From Phosphoribacter sp037046615 (GTDB taxonomy: Bacteria > Actinomycetota > Actinomycetes > Actinomycetales > Dermatophilaceae): a stretch of 64,000 bases of DNA. The notes beneath the pieces were generated by a model. It worked only from the letters and a program-made list of their open reading frames with translations. It was not told the DNA's origin and ran no database searches. Positions 10,709 through 20,351 of the stretch are shown here, one piece after another. The position numbers and the translations under genes are program-made. Positions within the stretch are counted from its first letter, which is position 1; each line of letters opens with the position of its first letter. Where the stretch lies: assembly GCA_037046615.1 (NCBI GenBank), contig JBAOHD010000002.1, positions 45,782 to 109,781 on the forward strand, written 5' to 3'.

Positions 10709-11034
10709 ATGTCCGACATCACCACCCAGCAACGGATTGGCGCCCAGCGTGAGGCTGCCCAGAAGGTGCTGGCCAAGAAGGCAGAGTTCCACCAGCACAT
10801 CTCCAAGGTGCGACGAGAGCAACGATCAACCTGGCCAAGGGTTACCAGGGCCAGGCCGCGAGCGCGCTGACCAACCTCGTCTACAACTGGGCGGAGGACG
10901 CCGACCGGCTCGTCCGCGAGTTCGAGGCGTTCGCGCAGCGCCTCGTCGACACCGACACCCACACGGCGGCATCGCAGGACGAGCAGGCATCGACCTTCGC
11001 CCGCAGCGCCCGCCAGATCCGCACGAGCATCTGA
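10709..11034 (+). CDS. WXG100-type ESX protein (frame broken, W replaced by Y)
   Basis: The N-terminal frame reads MSDITTQQRIGAQREAAQ. After a frame change near 10820 the protein continues as ATINLAKGYQGQAASALTN and ends ARQIRTSI at 11034, about 108 residues in all. Two helices with a central turn YQG in place of WxG match the WXG100 fold, and the length is typical. It is immediately followed by a second WXG100 gene, so the two are expected to form a heterodimer like EsxB/EsxA. An RBS-like AAGGAGGGG lies upstream of the ATG. Confidence 0.65.
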
Positions 11035-11051
11035 CGAGAGAGGGACTCACC

Positions 11052-11351
11052 ATGGCTCACAGCACCACAGTCGTTAGCGTTGCTCAGCTCCTCGCGATGG
11101 CCAAGGAGGTCAAAGGCCTCAGCGACCGAATTACCCAGGGCGCCGAGCAGATGACCTCCGAACTGCAGCGCACCCTGGCCGAGTGGGGCGAAGGCACCGA
11201 CTCGCGCAACGCGTTCAACGACTTCAAGGACCGCGTGGACAAGTGCATCGCCGAGATGAACCAAGCGCTCGCCGCGATGCCCCCGGCCGTCAACGAGGCT
11301 GCCGCCAACGCGCACGCCACCGAACGCCGCAACGCGGCACTGTTCACCTGA
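11052..11351 (+). CDS. WXG100 family ESX secreted protein
   Basis: A 99-residue all-helical protein (MAHSTTVVSVAQLL) with the central turn EWGEGTDSRNAF between two helices, the WxG signature of EsxA/EsxB proteins. Starts 17 bp after the preceding WXG100-like gene, with GAGAGGGA as RBS. It is the likely exported partner substrate of this T7SS. No YxxxD/E secretion tail is visible at its own C-terminus (RRNAALFT), so an export signal may come from the partner or from the PPE-like protein. Confidence 0.82.
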   Translation: MAHSTTVVSVAQLLAMAKEVKGLSDRITQGAEQMTSELQRTLAEWGEGTDSRNAFNDFKDRVDKCIAEMNQALAAMPPAVNEAAANAHATERRNAALFT

Positions 11352-11482
11352 CGACGTCTCCACGCTGTTCGGCGCGGTGGATCGCTCTCGATCCCGCCGC
11401 GCCGAACAGCCATGACGGATGGTTGTCTTGCGAATTGCTCACGCGGCTCGCGCTGGTGAGCAGGGGGAAGAGAGGCTGACAC

Positions 11483-11918
11483 GTGTCAGGCAACATCGAC
11501 GTCAACTGGCAAGCTCTGCTGAATCTGGCCAGACAGAACCGAGCGGATATCAGCAGATCCGTCAAAGACGTGGCCACAGCACTGCAGCCCGTGGGCCAGT
11601 TGGCGACGTTCGTCCATCTTTGGGCCATCTCCTGCCGGTGCATGGATGGACCGAGTCCTCGGGGCGGCGGCAGCTGATCTGGCCGCGATGGTCGACGAGG
11701 TCGACAAAGCCGGAAAGTCCCTCGTTGATGCGGCGGAGGCATCCGCGGCCAACGCCGGCAAGGCGGACGAGGCCGCCACGGTCGCCTATGTGGCTCAGGC
11801 GAATGCGCTGGGGAATCGGACGCCGGTGTCTGCTGCCCGCACGATCCCGCCGGCCCCGACTGTCGACCCTCCACCAGCCACCGCGCCAACTGCAGATTCG
11901 GCGGGAGGAACGCCATGA
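11483..11918 (+). CDS. T7SS-associated helical protein (frame broken)
   Basis: GTG start, MSGNIDVNWQALLNLARQNR, then helical sequence. The frame changes (+1) between about 11620 and 11645, after which MDRVLGAAAADLAAMVDEV continues into an Ala-rich helix and a Pro/Ala/Thr tail ending at 11918. About 144 residues in total. Its stop overlaps the start of the PPE-like gene (ATGA), so the two are co-translated and probably interact, as PE/PPE pairs do. The exact family is not recognised. Confidence 0.5.
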
Positions 11919-13601
11919 GCTACCTCGTTGATGCAGGCGGCGGGCGCGCGATGGGCCCCAACGAGCGCGCCCTCTTTCAGGGTTCCTACTTCGCCTCCCC
12001 CGACCAGATTTCGGAAGCGCTGCTCGCGGTTGCCGCGGGTCGGCGGTATCTCGATGCCCTCAACCTCGTGATTGCCGACTTCAAGAAGGCGATCAGCGCT
12101 GTATGGCGCGACACCAGCGGAGCCGCAGCCCAGAGTGCCACCGTCACCCTCATCACCGCGCTCGACGAGAAAGCCACGAACCTTTCCAACTCTGTCGACG
12201 CGCTCCGAGTCGCGCTCCAGACGGTTTCCACGGCCCGCGACAAATACCTCTCCGTCCCGATCCCCACAACGCCACCGGCTAACGCACCGACTCCGCCCCC
12301 CGAGGGCATCACGCTCGACTACATCCGGGCGCAGACGGCATACCGCGATTCGTGGAACGCCTACCAATCCGCGCTCGACGCGCGCGAGCAGCTTATGGGG
12401 GCGTACTTCAAGGACCTTCAGGTCGGGCTCGTCGACGCCGGCCGTGCTCTGGCGACCAGCCTGGGGCTGCCGATCCCGGAGGTCGCCGACCCGACGGCGC
12501 CGGGCTCAGACCACCGCCCCCTTCGTCGTCGGCGCCAGCGCTTGCCACCGCCTGTGACCACGAGGGGCGGAGGCGGTCATGACCGGCGTGGTGACGGGAG
12601 GGACCGGCACTGGGACGGGCGGCACCGGCGGCTCGGGCGGCACCAGCACGGGTGGGACGGTCACGCCGCCGCCGCCGCGGCCTCCGATCCAACCGCCGCC
12701 ACCTCCGCCGACGATCCACCCGCCGGTGCAGCCACCGGTTCCGCCGGTGCGAACCACCGGTGCAGCCGCCGACCGTGGTCAACCCGCCGCCAACGCTGCC
12801 AGCCGCCTGTGATCACTCCGCCCGAAGCCTGGCCGGTCATCCCCCCAAGCGAGGTCGGGACCGAGCGTCGGTGGGGGCACTGCGCCTGCGGCCGAGTCCG
12901 GTGGCGGGTTCTGGTCCAACGGTGGGGCAGCCGTCGGCGGTGCCGTCGGCGTCATCGGTGGCGGTGCCGCGCTGGCTGCCGGGCGTCGCCAAGCTCGTCT
13001 CGCGCAACAGCGCGATGCTGCCGCCTGTCGCCGGAGCTGCAGGCGCCGCTGGGGGTCGCGGAGTGAGCGGCCTGAGTGCCGGGCGGCGCCAGCCGTGCCG
13101 GAGGCGGCGTGCGCGCCACTGGTGGTATGCCGGGTGCCTCTGGTGCTGGTGCGGCTGCAGGTCGCGCGGGCACGGGGGCCGGTGCCTCAGGTCGGTCCGG
13201 CAGCGCCCGGTCGGGCTGGGAGTTCAGCCGGCGGGGCCACCGGGTCGAGCTGGGGCTGATGCCGTCGGGTCGAGCTGCTGGCTCGGGCGCTTCGGGTCGC
13301 GCTGGCAACGCTGGTGCCTCGGGTCGCTCCGGGACCGGTCGCGGCGGCGTCGGTGCTGCTGGCGGGCGTGCTGGGGCAGGCGCCACAGCAGGTCGCGGTG
13401 CCGCTGGCTCGACTGCTGCCGGCAAGGGCTCGGCAGCCGCTGGCCGCGGTGGCCGGGGCATGAGCCAAGCCGGGGCCGCGGGCTGCCGGTCGTGGCAAGG
13501 ACAAGGACAAAGACTCGTCACGGCTGGAGTCGACGGACGGCCTCGTGCGCGAGACCGACTGGGTGGACGACGGCGACACTGGTCGCGGCGTCGTGGGCTG
13601 A
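11915..13601 (+). CDS. PPE-like T7SS substrate with low-complexity tail (several frame breaks)
   Basis: The first 190 residues are helical and clean: MSYLVDAGGGRAMGPN, AVWRDTSGAAAQSATVTL, then TLDYIRAQTAYRDSWNAYQS. Beyond about 12500 the frame changes several times, but plausible coding continues: a Gly/Thr then Pro-rich linker (12579-12760), PPVITPPEAWPVIPPSEVG, FWSNGGAAVGGAVGVIGGG, a long Gly/Ala/Ser/Arg-rich region (13076-13460), and an end KDKDKDSSRLESTDGLVRE then TDWVDDGDTGRGVVG at 13601. About 560 residues. The layout fits secreted PPE or WXG-domain proteins with an acidic tail. Joining the pieces is inference. Confidence 0.5.
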
Positions 13602-13695
13602 GTCGCGGAGGTGGTCTGGGGCGACCTCGCGCCAGCCACACCCGATAGAGTCCGTGCCACGCTTGGTCTGTGCGTCAGGGGAGGTTCACCGTTTC

Positions 13696-15078
13696 ATGTC
13701 CGAGATCGCCGTCGGTCTGCCCGGGTCGCTCGGAGCCCCCACAGGTGACACCGACCTCGTCCGCCTGAGCATCGCTTCGGGTGACCGAGTCACCGACCTC
13801 GTCCTGCCGTCTCGACTGCCGATCATCGAAGTCCTCCCCGAGGTCGCCGCTGCAGTCGGTGCGCTCGACGCCTATGTCGCCCACGGCGGCTACACCCTCG
13901 TGCTCCCCGACGGCCGCTCGCTGGACGTGGATTCGAGTTTCGTCGCTCAGGGCGTCCACGACGGGGCTCTGCTCAGCCTCGTCAACGGTGCTGAGTTGAC
14001 GGCCCCCAAGGTCTACGACGATGTCGTCGAGGCAGTTGCCGACGCTGTCGACACCGCCGGTGCGGCTTGGACCGGAGCGTCGGCCCGCACGACGACGCTC
14101 GCCGTGTGCGGGCTCCTGCTCTCCCTGGGGTCGTTCGTTCTCGTCCTCCAGCGCACCGGTGGCGTCATCGTGCCTGTCGTGGCCGCCGTCGCCGCGATCC
14201 TGTTGCTCCTGGCTGGCGCTGTCTTCGCCCGAGGTCGGGACGATGCCGCTGTGGCGACCGTCGTGCTGGCTGGCGCCGCGGCATACGCGGGGGTCGCGGC
14301 GTTCACCGCCATCGGAGGCGACCCACTCACCCTGCCCCTCCTGGCCGCGGGTGTTGCGCTGGTGACAGTGGGCGCGATCGCGACCTTCCTGCTCCCCGTG
14401 CGCGGATGGAGCTTCCTGCCCGCTCTTGTGCTCGGGGCCACCGCCGCCGTCATCGGCACGACCCTGTCGGCCACCCGCCTCGATCCCCGCGCCGTGGTTG
14501 CCATCGTCACCGTGGTCGCCGTGCTCCTCGGGAGCGTCATCCCGTGGGTCGGACTCTCAAGCGCTCGCGCTCTCCCTGCCCCGATGGCCTCTGAGGCCGA
14601 ACTCGAGGCCGAGGTCACACCGGTCGACCCCGCGGAGGTCGCGCGGCGAGTCAAGACCGCGCAGGAGGTCACGCTCGGCCTCGGCGTGAGCGTGGCCCTC
14701 TTGCTCGCGATCTGCGCTCCCGCCGTCGCAGGCCTCGGCTGGGCGGGGCTGGGAGTGGTCTGGGCGGCCGGGCTGGCCCTGGTCATGCGCACTCGACAGG
14801 CGCTCCGGGCCGCCGACGTCGTCGTCGGGCTGGCCGGTGGTGCGGCCGCGATCACAACCGGCACGGTCGCCGCCGTCCTCGCGCGGCCCGCCTGGGGCGG
14901 CCCGATCGCCGCCATTGTCGCCGTCCTCGCCGTGACTGTGCTGGCGACCCTGGCGATCCCGAGGCGGGTCACCGTCCGCTGGGGGCGGCTGCTCGACGTC
15001 GCCGAGTCGGCCGCACTCTTCGTCATGATCCCGCTGCTCGTCATCGCGATCGGCCTGCTCGCCGCGGTCCGCCGCTGA
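13696..15078 (+). CDS. eccD: Type VII secretion membrane channel protein EccD
   Basis: 460 residues. An N-terminal ubiquitin-like (YukD) domain covers about residues 15-105 (DLVRLSIASGDRVTDLVLPS, TLVLPDGRSLD). About eleven membrane helices follow, interrupted by a cytosolic loop with an acidic stretch (EAELEAEVTPVDPAEVA) near residues 295-315. This is the standard EccD plan; EccD forms the membrane pore vestibule of ESX systems. ATG 13696 is chosen because it gives the normal N-terminus. Directly followed by eccB with a one-base gap. Confidence 0.88.
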   Translation: MSEIAVGLPGSLGAPTGDTDLVRLSIASGDRVTDLVLPSRLPIIEVLPEVAAAVGALDAYVAHGGYTLVLPDGRSLDVDSSFVAQGVHDGALLSLVNGAELTAPKVYDDVVEAVADAVDTAGAAWTGASARTTTLAVCGLLLSLGSFVLVLQRTGGVIVPVVAAVAAILLLLAGAVFARGRDDAAVATVVLAGAAAYAGVAAFTAIGGDPLTLPLLAAGVALVTVGAIATFLLPVRGWSFLPALVLGATAAVIGTTLSATRLDPRAVVAIVTVVAVLLGSVIPWVGLSSARALPAPMASEAELEAEVTPVDPAEVARRVKTAQEVTLGLGVSVALLLAICAPAVAGLGWAGLGVVWAAGLALVMRTRQALRAADVVVGLAGGAAAITTGTVAAVLARPAWGGPIAAIVAVLAVTVLATLAIPRRVTVRWGRLLDVAESAALFVMIPLLVIAIGLLAAVRR

Positions 15079-15079
15079 C

Positions 15080-16432
15080 ATGGCGAGTAAGCGCGACCTT
15101 GTCGAGGCGCACGGCTACAACCGCCGACGCCTCATCTCGGCCTTCGTCAGCGGCGCCCCGCGAGGCCGCGACGTCGAGAGCATCTCTCGGTCCCGCCCGG
15201 TCATCGGCGGCATTGCCGCGTCGGTCCTGCTCATCGGCGGCACCGCGATCGCGGGGATGCTCACCTCGCCGCTCGACAGCGGGTGGTCCGACGCTCACGT
15301 CGTCATCGCCAAGCAGTCCGCGGCGCGCTACGTCGCCGAGAAGGGCACGCTCTATCCGGTCGTCAATGCGACCTCTGCACGGCTCATGCTCCCGGCAGCG
15401 GCTGGCTTCCCGGTCATCGTTGTCGACGACGACAAGATCGCCTCGACCCCCAAGGGCCCGGCCCGCGGCATCCTCGGCGCGCCCGACGACCTGCCCCCGG
15501 CGGGTTCCCTCATTGACGCCGGGTGGGTGTCGTGTCTCGTCGGTGACGCGACGGCGACCTCGTTGCGCCGGCAGGCCATTGCCGACCCCGAGCGACGTCC
15601 GGCGATGATTGTCACCTCGGGAGCGACGCATTGGCTGCTCGTGGGAGGTGCGCGGTATGCCGTGCCCGCGGACAAGGTGGGCGCGGTCACTCGTGAGTTG
15701 CAGATCAGCTCCGACTTCGCGGCCGTGCCCGGCCCGTGGCTCGACCTGTTGCCCCAGGGCGGTCCCCTCACCCTCGCGATCGACCGGCTGGGGGGCGAGC
15801 TCAGCACGGCATACAGCATGGGAGGCAAGATTCGCAGGATCGGGCAGGTCGTCCGCGCTGCCGGCGATACCACGTCGCAGTTCCTCGTCGTCGCCGACGG
15901 CACGGTGCCGCTCACACCCTTCGCCGCTGCGCTCTACCGCGCCTTCGAACCCGAACTCGCCAATGTCGCGAACGTGACCGGCTCAGATCTCGCGGCCTTG
16001 CCGACGAGCAAGGGATCGACCAAGGTCTACCCCTCATCGTGGCCCGATGCCATGCCGGTGCTCGCCAAGGGCCTGCCGTGCGTGACGCTGACGACCGGTT
16101 CAATCGATACGCCCGCTTCCGCATCCTTTGTCACCGTGCCCAGCGACTCGGTATGGGCCAAGGGTGCCGCCACTTTCGTCGAACCCGGTGCGGGCGCCCT
16201 CGTGCGCGTGACGTCGGCAGGATCGCCATCGGGCCCCGTCTTCGTCATCGACCAGTCGGGCCGGAAGTTCGCCGTCCTCGACCCGAGTGAGGAGACGCTC
16301 GCGCGATTGGGGTATGCCGGTCAGCGGCCTCGGACCCTGCCGGGTGCCTGGATCCTGCTGTTCCCGTCGGGCCCGGCACTGAGCGAGCAGGCCGCCCTGG
16401 CCACACCCGCGCCGGCTGCAGTCGGGCCCTGA
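15080..16432 (+). CDS. eccB: Type VII secretion protein EccB
   Basis: 450 residues, the usual EccB size or slightly short. The short cytosolic N-terminus has the family signature (SKRDLVEAHGYNRRRLISAF), followed by one membrane helix (GGIAASVLLIGGTAIAGML) and a large periplasmic domain with two Cys (SCLVGD, LPCVTL) that can form the conserved disulfide. EccB is a core part of the ESX membrane complex and contacts EccC and MycP. Lies one base after eccD and four bases before the mycosin gene. Confidence 0.93.
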   Translation: MASKRDLVEAHGYNRRRLISAFVSGAPRGRDVESISRSRPVIGGIAASVLLIGGTAIAGMLTSPLDSGWSDAHVVIAKQSAARYVAEKGTLYPVVNATSARLMLPAAAGFPVIVVDDDKIASTPKGPARGILGAPDDLPPAGSLIDAGWVSCLVGDATATSLRRQAIADPERRPAMIVTSGATHWLLVGGARYAVPADKVGAVTRELQISSDFAAVPGPWLDLLPQGGPLTLAIDRLGGELSTAYSMGGKIRRIGQVVRAAGDTTSQFLVVADGTVPLTPFAAALYRAFEPELANVANVTGSDLAALPTSKGSTKVYPSSWPDAMPVLAKGLPCVTLTTGSIDTPASASFVTVPSDSVWAKGAATFVEPGAGALVRVTSAGSPSGPVFVIDQSGRKFAVLDPSEETLARLGYAGQRPRTLPGAWILLFPSGPALSEQAALATPAPAAVGP

Positions 16433-16436
16433 GCCC

Positions 16437-17723
16437 ATGGCCGGCATGATCTGGGTGGGCGGGGCCGGTCGCGCGTGGGCCACTGCTGCGATGGTGGCCC
16501 TGTCGGCGGGTGCGCTCGTCGTCGCACCCACTGTGCCCGCGGCATACGCGGCCAGTGCGAATTGCGGCCAACGCACCCAGCCCGTCTATCTGCCCGAGAC
16601 GACCACCCCGGTGATCGAATACGGCCGCGAAACCGTCTTGCGCAGTGGCGGTTTCACCGGTGAGGGCGTGACGGTCGCCGTCGTGGATTCCGGTGTCACC
16701 GCGGCCAATGCCCACTTCGCGAGCGACCCGACCGCGCTCGCGAGTGGCACGACGCTCCTGTCGGCCACGCCCGACACAGCCGAACTCCGCGACCCCGCAG
16801 GGCATGTTGATCGCCTCGATCACGGCACGACGGTCGCGAGCCTCATCGCGGCGCGGGACGTGCCGGGCTCAGGGGTGCGCGGGCTCGCTCCGCGGGCGAC
16901 GATCCTGCCCATCCAAGCCTTCGGCTCACTCGCCTTCGACGACCCCCGCTCGGCCCCACTGCTCCCGACGCCCACCACCCTCGCGGCGGGCATCCGGTAT
17001 GCCGCGGATCGAGGCGCCCGCGTGATCGCCGTCCCGGTCGCTCTCACGGAAGGCAGTGACGAACTCAAGGGGGCTGTCGCCTACGCCTATGACAAGGGCG
17101 CGCTCGTCATCGCCAGCGCCGGGGATCGTGACGCCAAGGTGACCCGTGATGCTCCGCGATATCCCGCGGCATACCCCACGGTGGTGGGGGTGACCGCGCT
17201 GACCCAGAACGGCGCCCCGAGCCCCGCCGCTGTCCGCGGCGATCACGTCGACCTCGCGGCGCCGGCTCAGCACCTCAATGTCGCGCTCGGGGCCTTCGGC
17301 GACTGCACCGTGGCAGACACTCCGGGAAGCGACCTCGCGACCGGCCTCGTCGCTGGCGCGGCCGCGCTCTTGGTCCAGCGGTTCCCCGCTGCTGGACCCG
17401 GGGAGTGGGCCTACCGGCTCCAGTCGAGCGCGGTGCGCCCGCAGTCGCATCAGCGTGACCCCGCCGTCGGATGGGGGGCGATCTCGCCGGTCGATGCCCT
17501 CACGATGACACTCGACCCCACGCGGCCTGGCCCGACGTTGCCTGGTGGCGCGCCGACGCCGGTCGAGGTGGCTACGGCCGCAGGCACCCCGATCGTCATG
17601 CCTGCCGACCCGGCCGCGGCGACCCGCCGGACGGCGTGGTGGCTCACCGGCGGGGTGCTCAGCCTCGGCCTCGGCCTGGTGATGGTCCGGGCCTTGCGCC
17701 GGTCGAGGTCGGCTCGTGACTGA
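16437..17723 (+). CDS. mycP: Type VII secretion mycosin MycP, probably protease-dead
   Basis: 428 residues: signal peptide (residues 1-39), subtilisin fold, Pro-rich linker and a C-terminal membrane helix (AWWLTGGVLSLGLGLVMV) with a basic tail, the MycP plan. Catalytic Asp84 (VVDSGV) and His129 (LDHGTTVAS) are present. The oxyanion-hole Asn is Asp230 (ASAGDRD), and the nucleophile motif GTSxAAxxVAG reads GSDLATGLVAG, so Asp299 sits where the catalytic Ser should be. MycP is needed for ESX complex stability apart from protease activity in mycobacteria, so a structural role is plausible. The sequence is in one intact frame here. Confidence 0.88.
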   Translation: MAGMIWVGGAGRAWATAAMVALSAGALVVAPTVPAAYAASANCGQRTQPVYLPETTTPVIEYGRETVLRSGGFTGEGVTVAVVDSGVTAANAHFASDPTALASGTTLLSATPDTAELRDPAGHVDRLDHGTTVASLIAARDVPGSGVRGLAPRATILPIQAFGSLAFDDPRSAPLLPTPTTLAAGIRYAADRGARVIAVPVALTEGSDELKGAVAYAYDKGALVIASAGDRDAKVTRDAPRYPAAYPTVVGVTALTQNGAPSPAAVRGDHVDLAAPAQHLNVALGAFGDCTVADTPGSDLATGLVAGAAALLVQRFPAAGPGEWAYRLQSSAVRPQSHQRDPAVGWGAISPVDALTMTLDPTRPGPTLPGGAPTPVEVATAAGTPIVMPADPAAATRRTAWWLTGGVLSLGLGLVMVRALRRSRSARD

Positions 17724-18348
17724 GACTCCGACGGGATCGGGGAGCTCCGTCCCTCAGCGGCCCCGCCGGCCCATCCTCGCCACGGCGGCCTCGCTTGAGT
17801 CCCAGGGCGGGTCGATCGACCCGACCGAACTCGTCGACCTCGCCCACGAGACGGCCGCCATCGTCGTCGGCGCTGGCCGGGCCAGCGCCGATCCTGCGCT
17901 GACGGCCAAGCTCGTGGCGCTCGCTGAGGAGCTGGGCCTGTCGACCCTGGCTCAGCTGTGGAGCGAGCGGCCCGCTCGGTCGCTGCCCGGGGCGTTGTGG
18001 CGCCTCTACGTCGTGCGCGAATGGGTGACCCGGGAGCCCGGCGAGGCTGCGCGAGAGTATGCCGCGGGTGTCCGGCACGCGACGGTCAACCATGTCATCG
18101 CCGGTGCCGAGGAGCCGACGGGTCCTGATGAGGTGGGGCAGCTCGTCGACGCGGTGCTTCGCGGCGTCTTCGACGGCGACCTGGCGATCGCGCTCCAGCG
18201 GGCTGCGGCCTTCTGCCGGGTGGTGTCGGCGGGTCGGGCCGAGCTATCCGATGGCGCATCCGAGGCCGATCGAGCTGCCACCCTCCTGGACACGGCCGGT
18301 GATCTCGACGCCGCAGCGCAGTTGTGGCGCCGGGGTCAGTTGCGCTGA
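17716..18348 (+). CDS. T7SS-locus cytosolic protein of unknown function
   Basis: 210 residues starting at GTG, overlapping the mycosin gene by 8 bases, so it is translated in the same operon. It has no membrane helix; the sequence is mostly helical, with repeats of the type LDTAGDLDAAAQLWRRGQL near the end that could be a TPR-like helical pair. No catalytic motif is seen. Its position at the end of the operon suggests a chaperone or accessory role; that is inference. Confidence 0.65.
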   Translation: MTETPTGSGSSVPQRPRRPILATAASLESQGGSIDPTELVDLAHETAAIVVGAGRASADPALTAKLVALAEELGLSTLAQLWSERPARSLPGALWRLYVVREWVTREPGEAAREYAAGVRHATVNHVIAGAEEPTGPDEVGQLVDAVLRGVFDGDLAIALQRAAAFCRVVSAGRAELSDGASEADRAATLLDTAGDLDAAAQLWRRGQLR

Positions 18349-18564
18349 ATGTGAGTCACGGCGGTGGGGTGGCGAGGTCGCCGATCCCGACGTACAGTGG
18401 GCCATCGCGTCGGGCCGCGGTTGCCCCGGGTCCCAAAATAAGCCGCTCCGAGCGGCCACGCGCCGAGAGGTGCTCCCGGCCCGACGCGATATCTTCCCTC
18501 CGCAGACCGACCCGACGTCGTGGTGGGGGCCTTCCTCGACCGCCCGGCAAGACCAGGCTGGCCG

Positions 18565-19353
18565 TCAGCCGAAGCGGCCGCTGATGTAGTCCTCGGTGGC
18601 CTGGTTGGCGGGCTTGCGTGAAGATGACATCGCGTCGAGTCGATCTCGACCAGACGCCCGGGCTGACCAGTGGCCTTGAGGTTGAAGAAGGCAGTCCGGT
18701 CCGAGACCCGCGCGGCCTGCTGCATGTTGTGGGTGACGATAACGATCGTGTAGTCGACTTCTTGAGGTCGGTGATGAGGTCCTCGATCGCCAGCGTCGAG
18801 ATCGGGTCGAGCGCCGAGCACGGCTCGTCCATGAGCAGCACCTGCGGCTCGACCGCGATGGCCCGAGCGATGCACAGCCGCTGCTGCTGCCCGCCCGACA
18901 GGCCCGCGCCGGGCTTGCGGAGCCGGTCCTTGACCTCGTTCCACAGGTTGGCGCCCTTGCAGAGACCTCTCGGCAGCCTCGCTCGAGCCGCGGCCTTGTT
19001 GTTCACGCCGTTGAGCCGCAAGCCCGCCAGCGACGTTGTCGAAGATCGACATCGTCGGGAACGGGTTGGGCCGCTGAAAGACCATGCCCGATGGTGCGCC
19101 GCACAGCCACGGGGTCGACATCCGAGGCGTAGAGGTCCACCCCGTCGAGGAGCACCTCGCCCTCGACGCCGACCGCCGCGGATGACCTCGTGCATCCGGT
19201 TGAGGGTGCGCAGCACCGTCGACTTGCCGCAGCCGGACGGGCCGATGAGTGCGGTCACCGAGCGAGGCTCCACGGTCATGGTGACCCCCTCGACCGCCTT
19301 GAAGTTCGCCGTAGTAGATGTCGACGTCCTTGACGTCCATGCCGCTTGGCCAT
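18565..19353 (-). CDS. pstB: Phosphate ABC transporter ATPase PstB (many frame breaks)
   Basis: PstB powers the PstSCA phosphate importer. All parts are present but in changing frames: start MAKR then DVKDVDIYYGE, Walker A GPSGCGKST (about 19235), Q-loop MVFQRPNPFPTMSIFDNVA, signature LSGGQQQRLCIARAIA, Walker B VLLMDEPCSALDPIST, switch His IVIVTHNMQQAARVSDR, and end PANQATEDYISGRFG with stop at 18565. Removing one G near 19340 repairs the start. At least five further single-base breaks are needed, the highest density in the window, so sequence error is far more likely than decay. Last gene of the pstSCAB operon. Confidence 0.85.
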
Positions 19354-19408
19354 CAGTGGTTCTTTCTCGAGGCGGGTATGCCGGGTGAGTCCGGTGGCGT
19401 GGTTGGCG

Positions 19409-20351
19409 TCATCGCTGCACCGCGCCGAACCTGGCGATGATCCGGCCGGCGGCGTTGAGCAGGAGGACGAGGAGGATGAGCGTGAGCGCGGTCGCCCACA
19501 TCCGCTCGACTGCGGTCGCGATGCCGAGTTCGGTGCGGTCTTGGTTGATCATCGTCGGCAAGGTGGGCATGTAGCCGGAGAAGAGATTGGTCGCGATGTT
19601 CTGTCGTGTAGGGGCCGAGGATGAGCAGCGGGGCGGTCTCGCCCATCACCCTGGCCAAGCCGAGCAGAATGCCGGTGATGATGCCGGAGAAGGCGGTCGG
19701 CAGGACGACCTTGACGATCGTGACCCACTTGGGCACACCAAGGGCGTAGGAAGCCTCCCGCAGCTCGTTGGGCACGAGCTTGAGCATCTCTTCGGTCGAT
19801 CGGACGACGACCGGGATCATGAGCAGCACCAGCGCGAGGCAGACCGCAAACCCGACCCGCTGGAAGCCGAAGGTGGTGACCCACACGGCATACACAAAGA
19901 GCGCCGCGACGATGGAGGGCACCCCACTGAGGATGTCGACCATGAAGGAGACGACCCGGGCGAGCCGGCCCTGGCCGTATTCCACGAGATAGATCGCCGT
20001 GAACAGTCCGAGGGGCACGGAGATCGCGGCGGTGACCAGCCCTTGGATGAGCGTGCCCTGGATGGCGTGGACCGCGCCGCCGCCGACATCGGTGGCGTTG
20101 ATATTGCGTTGCGACAGAGTCCACCAGCCTGATGAGGTCAGCAACGAGAAGCCTTGCGAGGTCACCGTCCAGAGGATCCAGGCAAGTGGGATCATCGCGA
20201 GGGCAAAGGCGCCCCACATCACTGCGGTCGCGATCGCGTCCTTGAGACGGCGACTCGCGGTGCCGGGAGTGAGTTGGGAGTATGCCGCCACTGCCGCCTC
20301 CTCGTCCGTGGCGAGGCGGGGGATGGTGGCACCGATCGACGTGGTGGTCAT
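19409..20351 (-). CDS. pstA: Phosphate ABC transporter permease PstA (frame broken near 3' end)
   Basis: About 314 residues with six membrane helices and the EAA-type loop (ELREASYALGVPKWVTIVKV, then FSGIITGILLGLARVMGETAP). The frame breaks near 19610, after GPYTT. In the adjacent frame it continues NIATNLFSGYMPTLPTMINQ, a last helix (ALTLILLVLLLNAAGRIIA) and a stop at 19409. Its ATG overlaps the pstC stop by a few bases, so the two permeases are coupled. Confidence 0.9.

Noticed and set aside
12652..13695. N-terminal extension of the EccD frame
   Set aside because: The extension is Arg/Cys-rich out-of-frame translation of the PPE-like gene; the EccD family starts at MSEIAVGLPG (13696).
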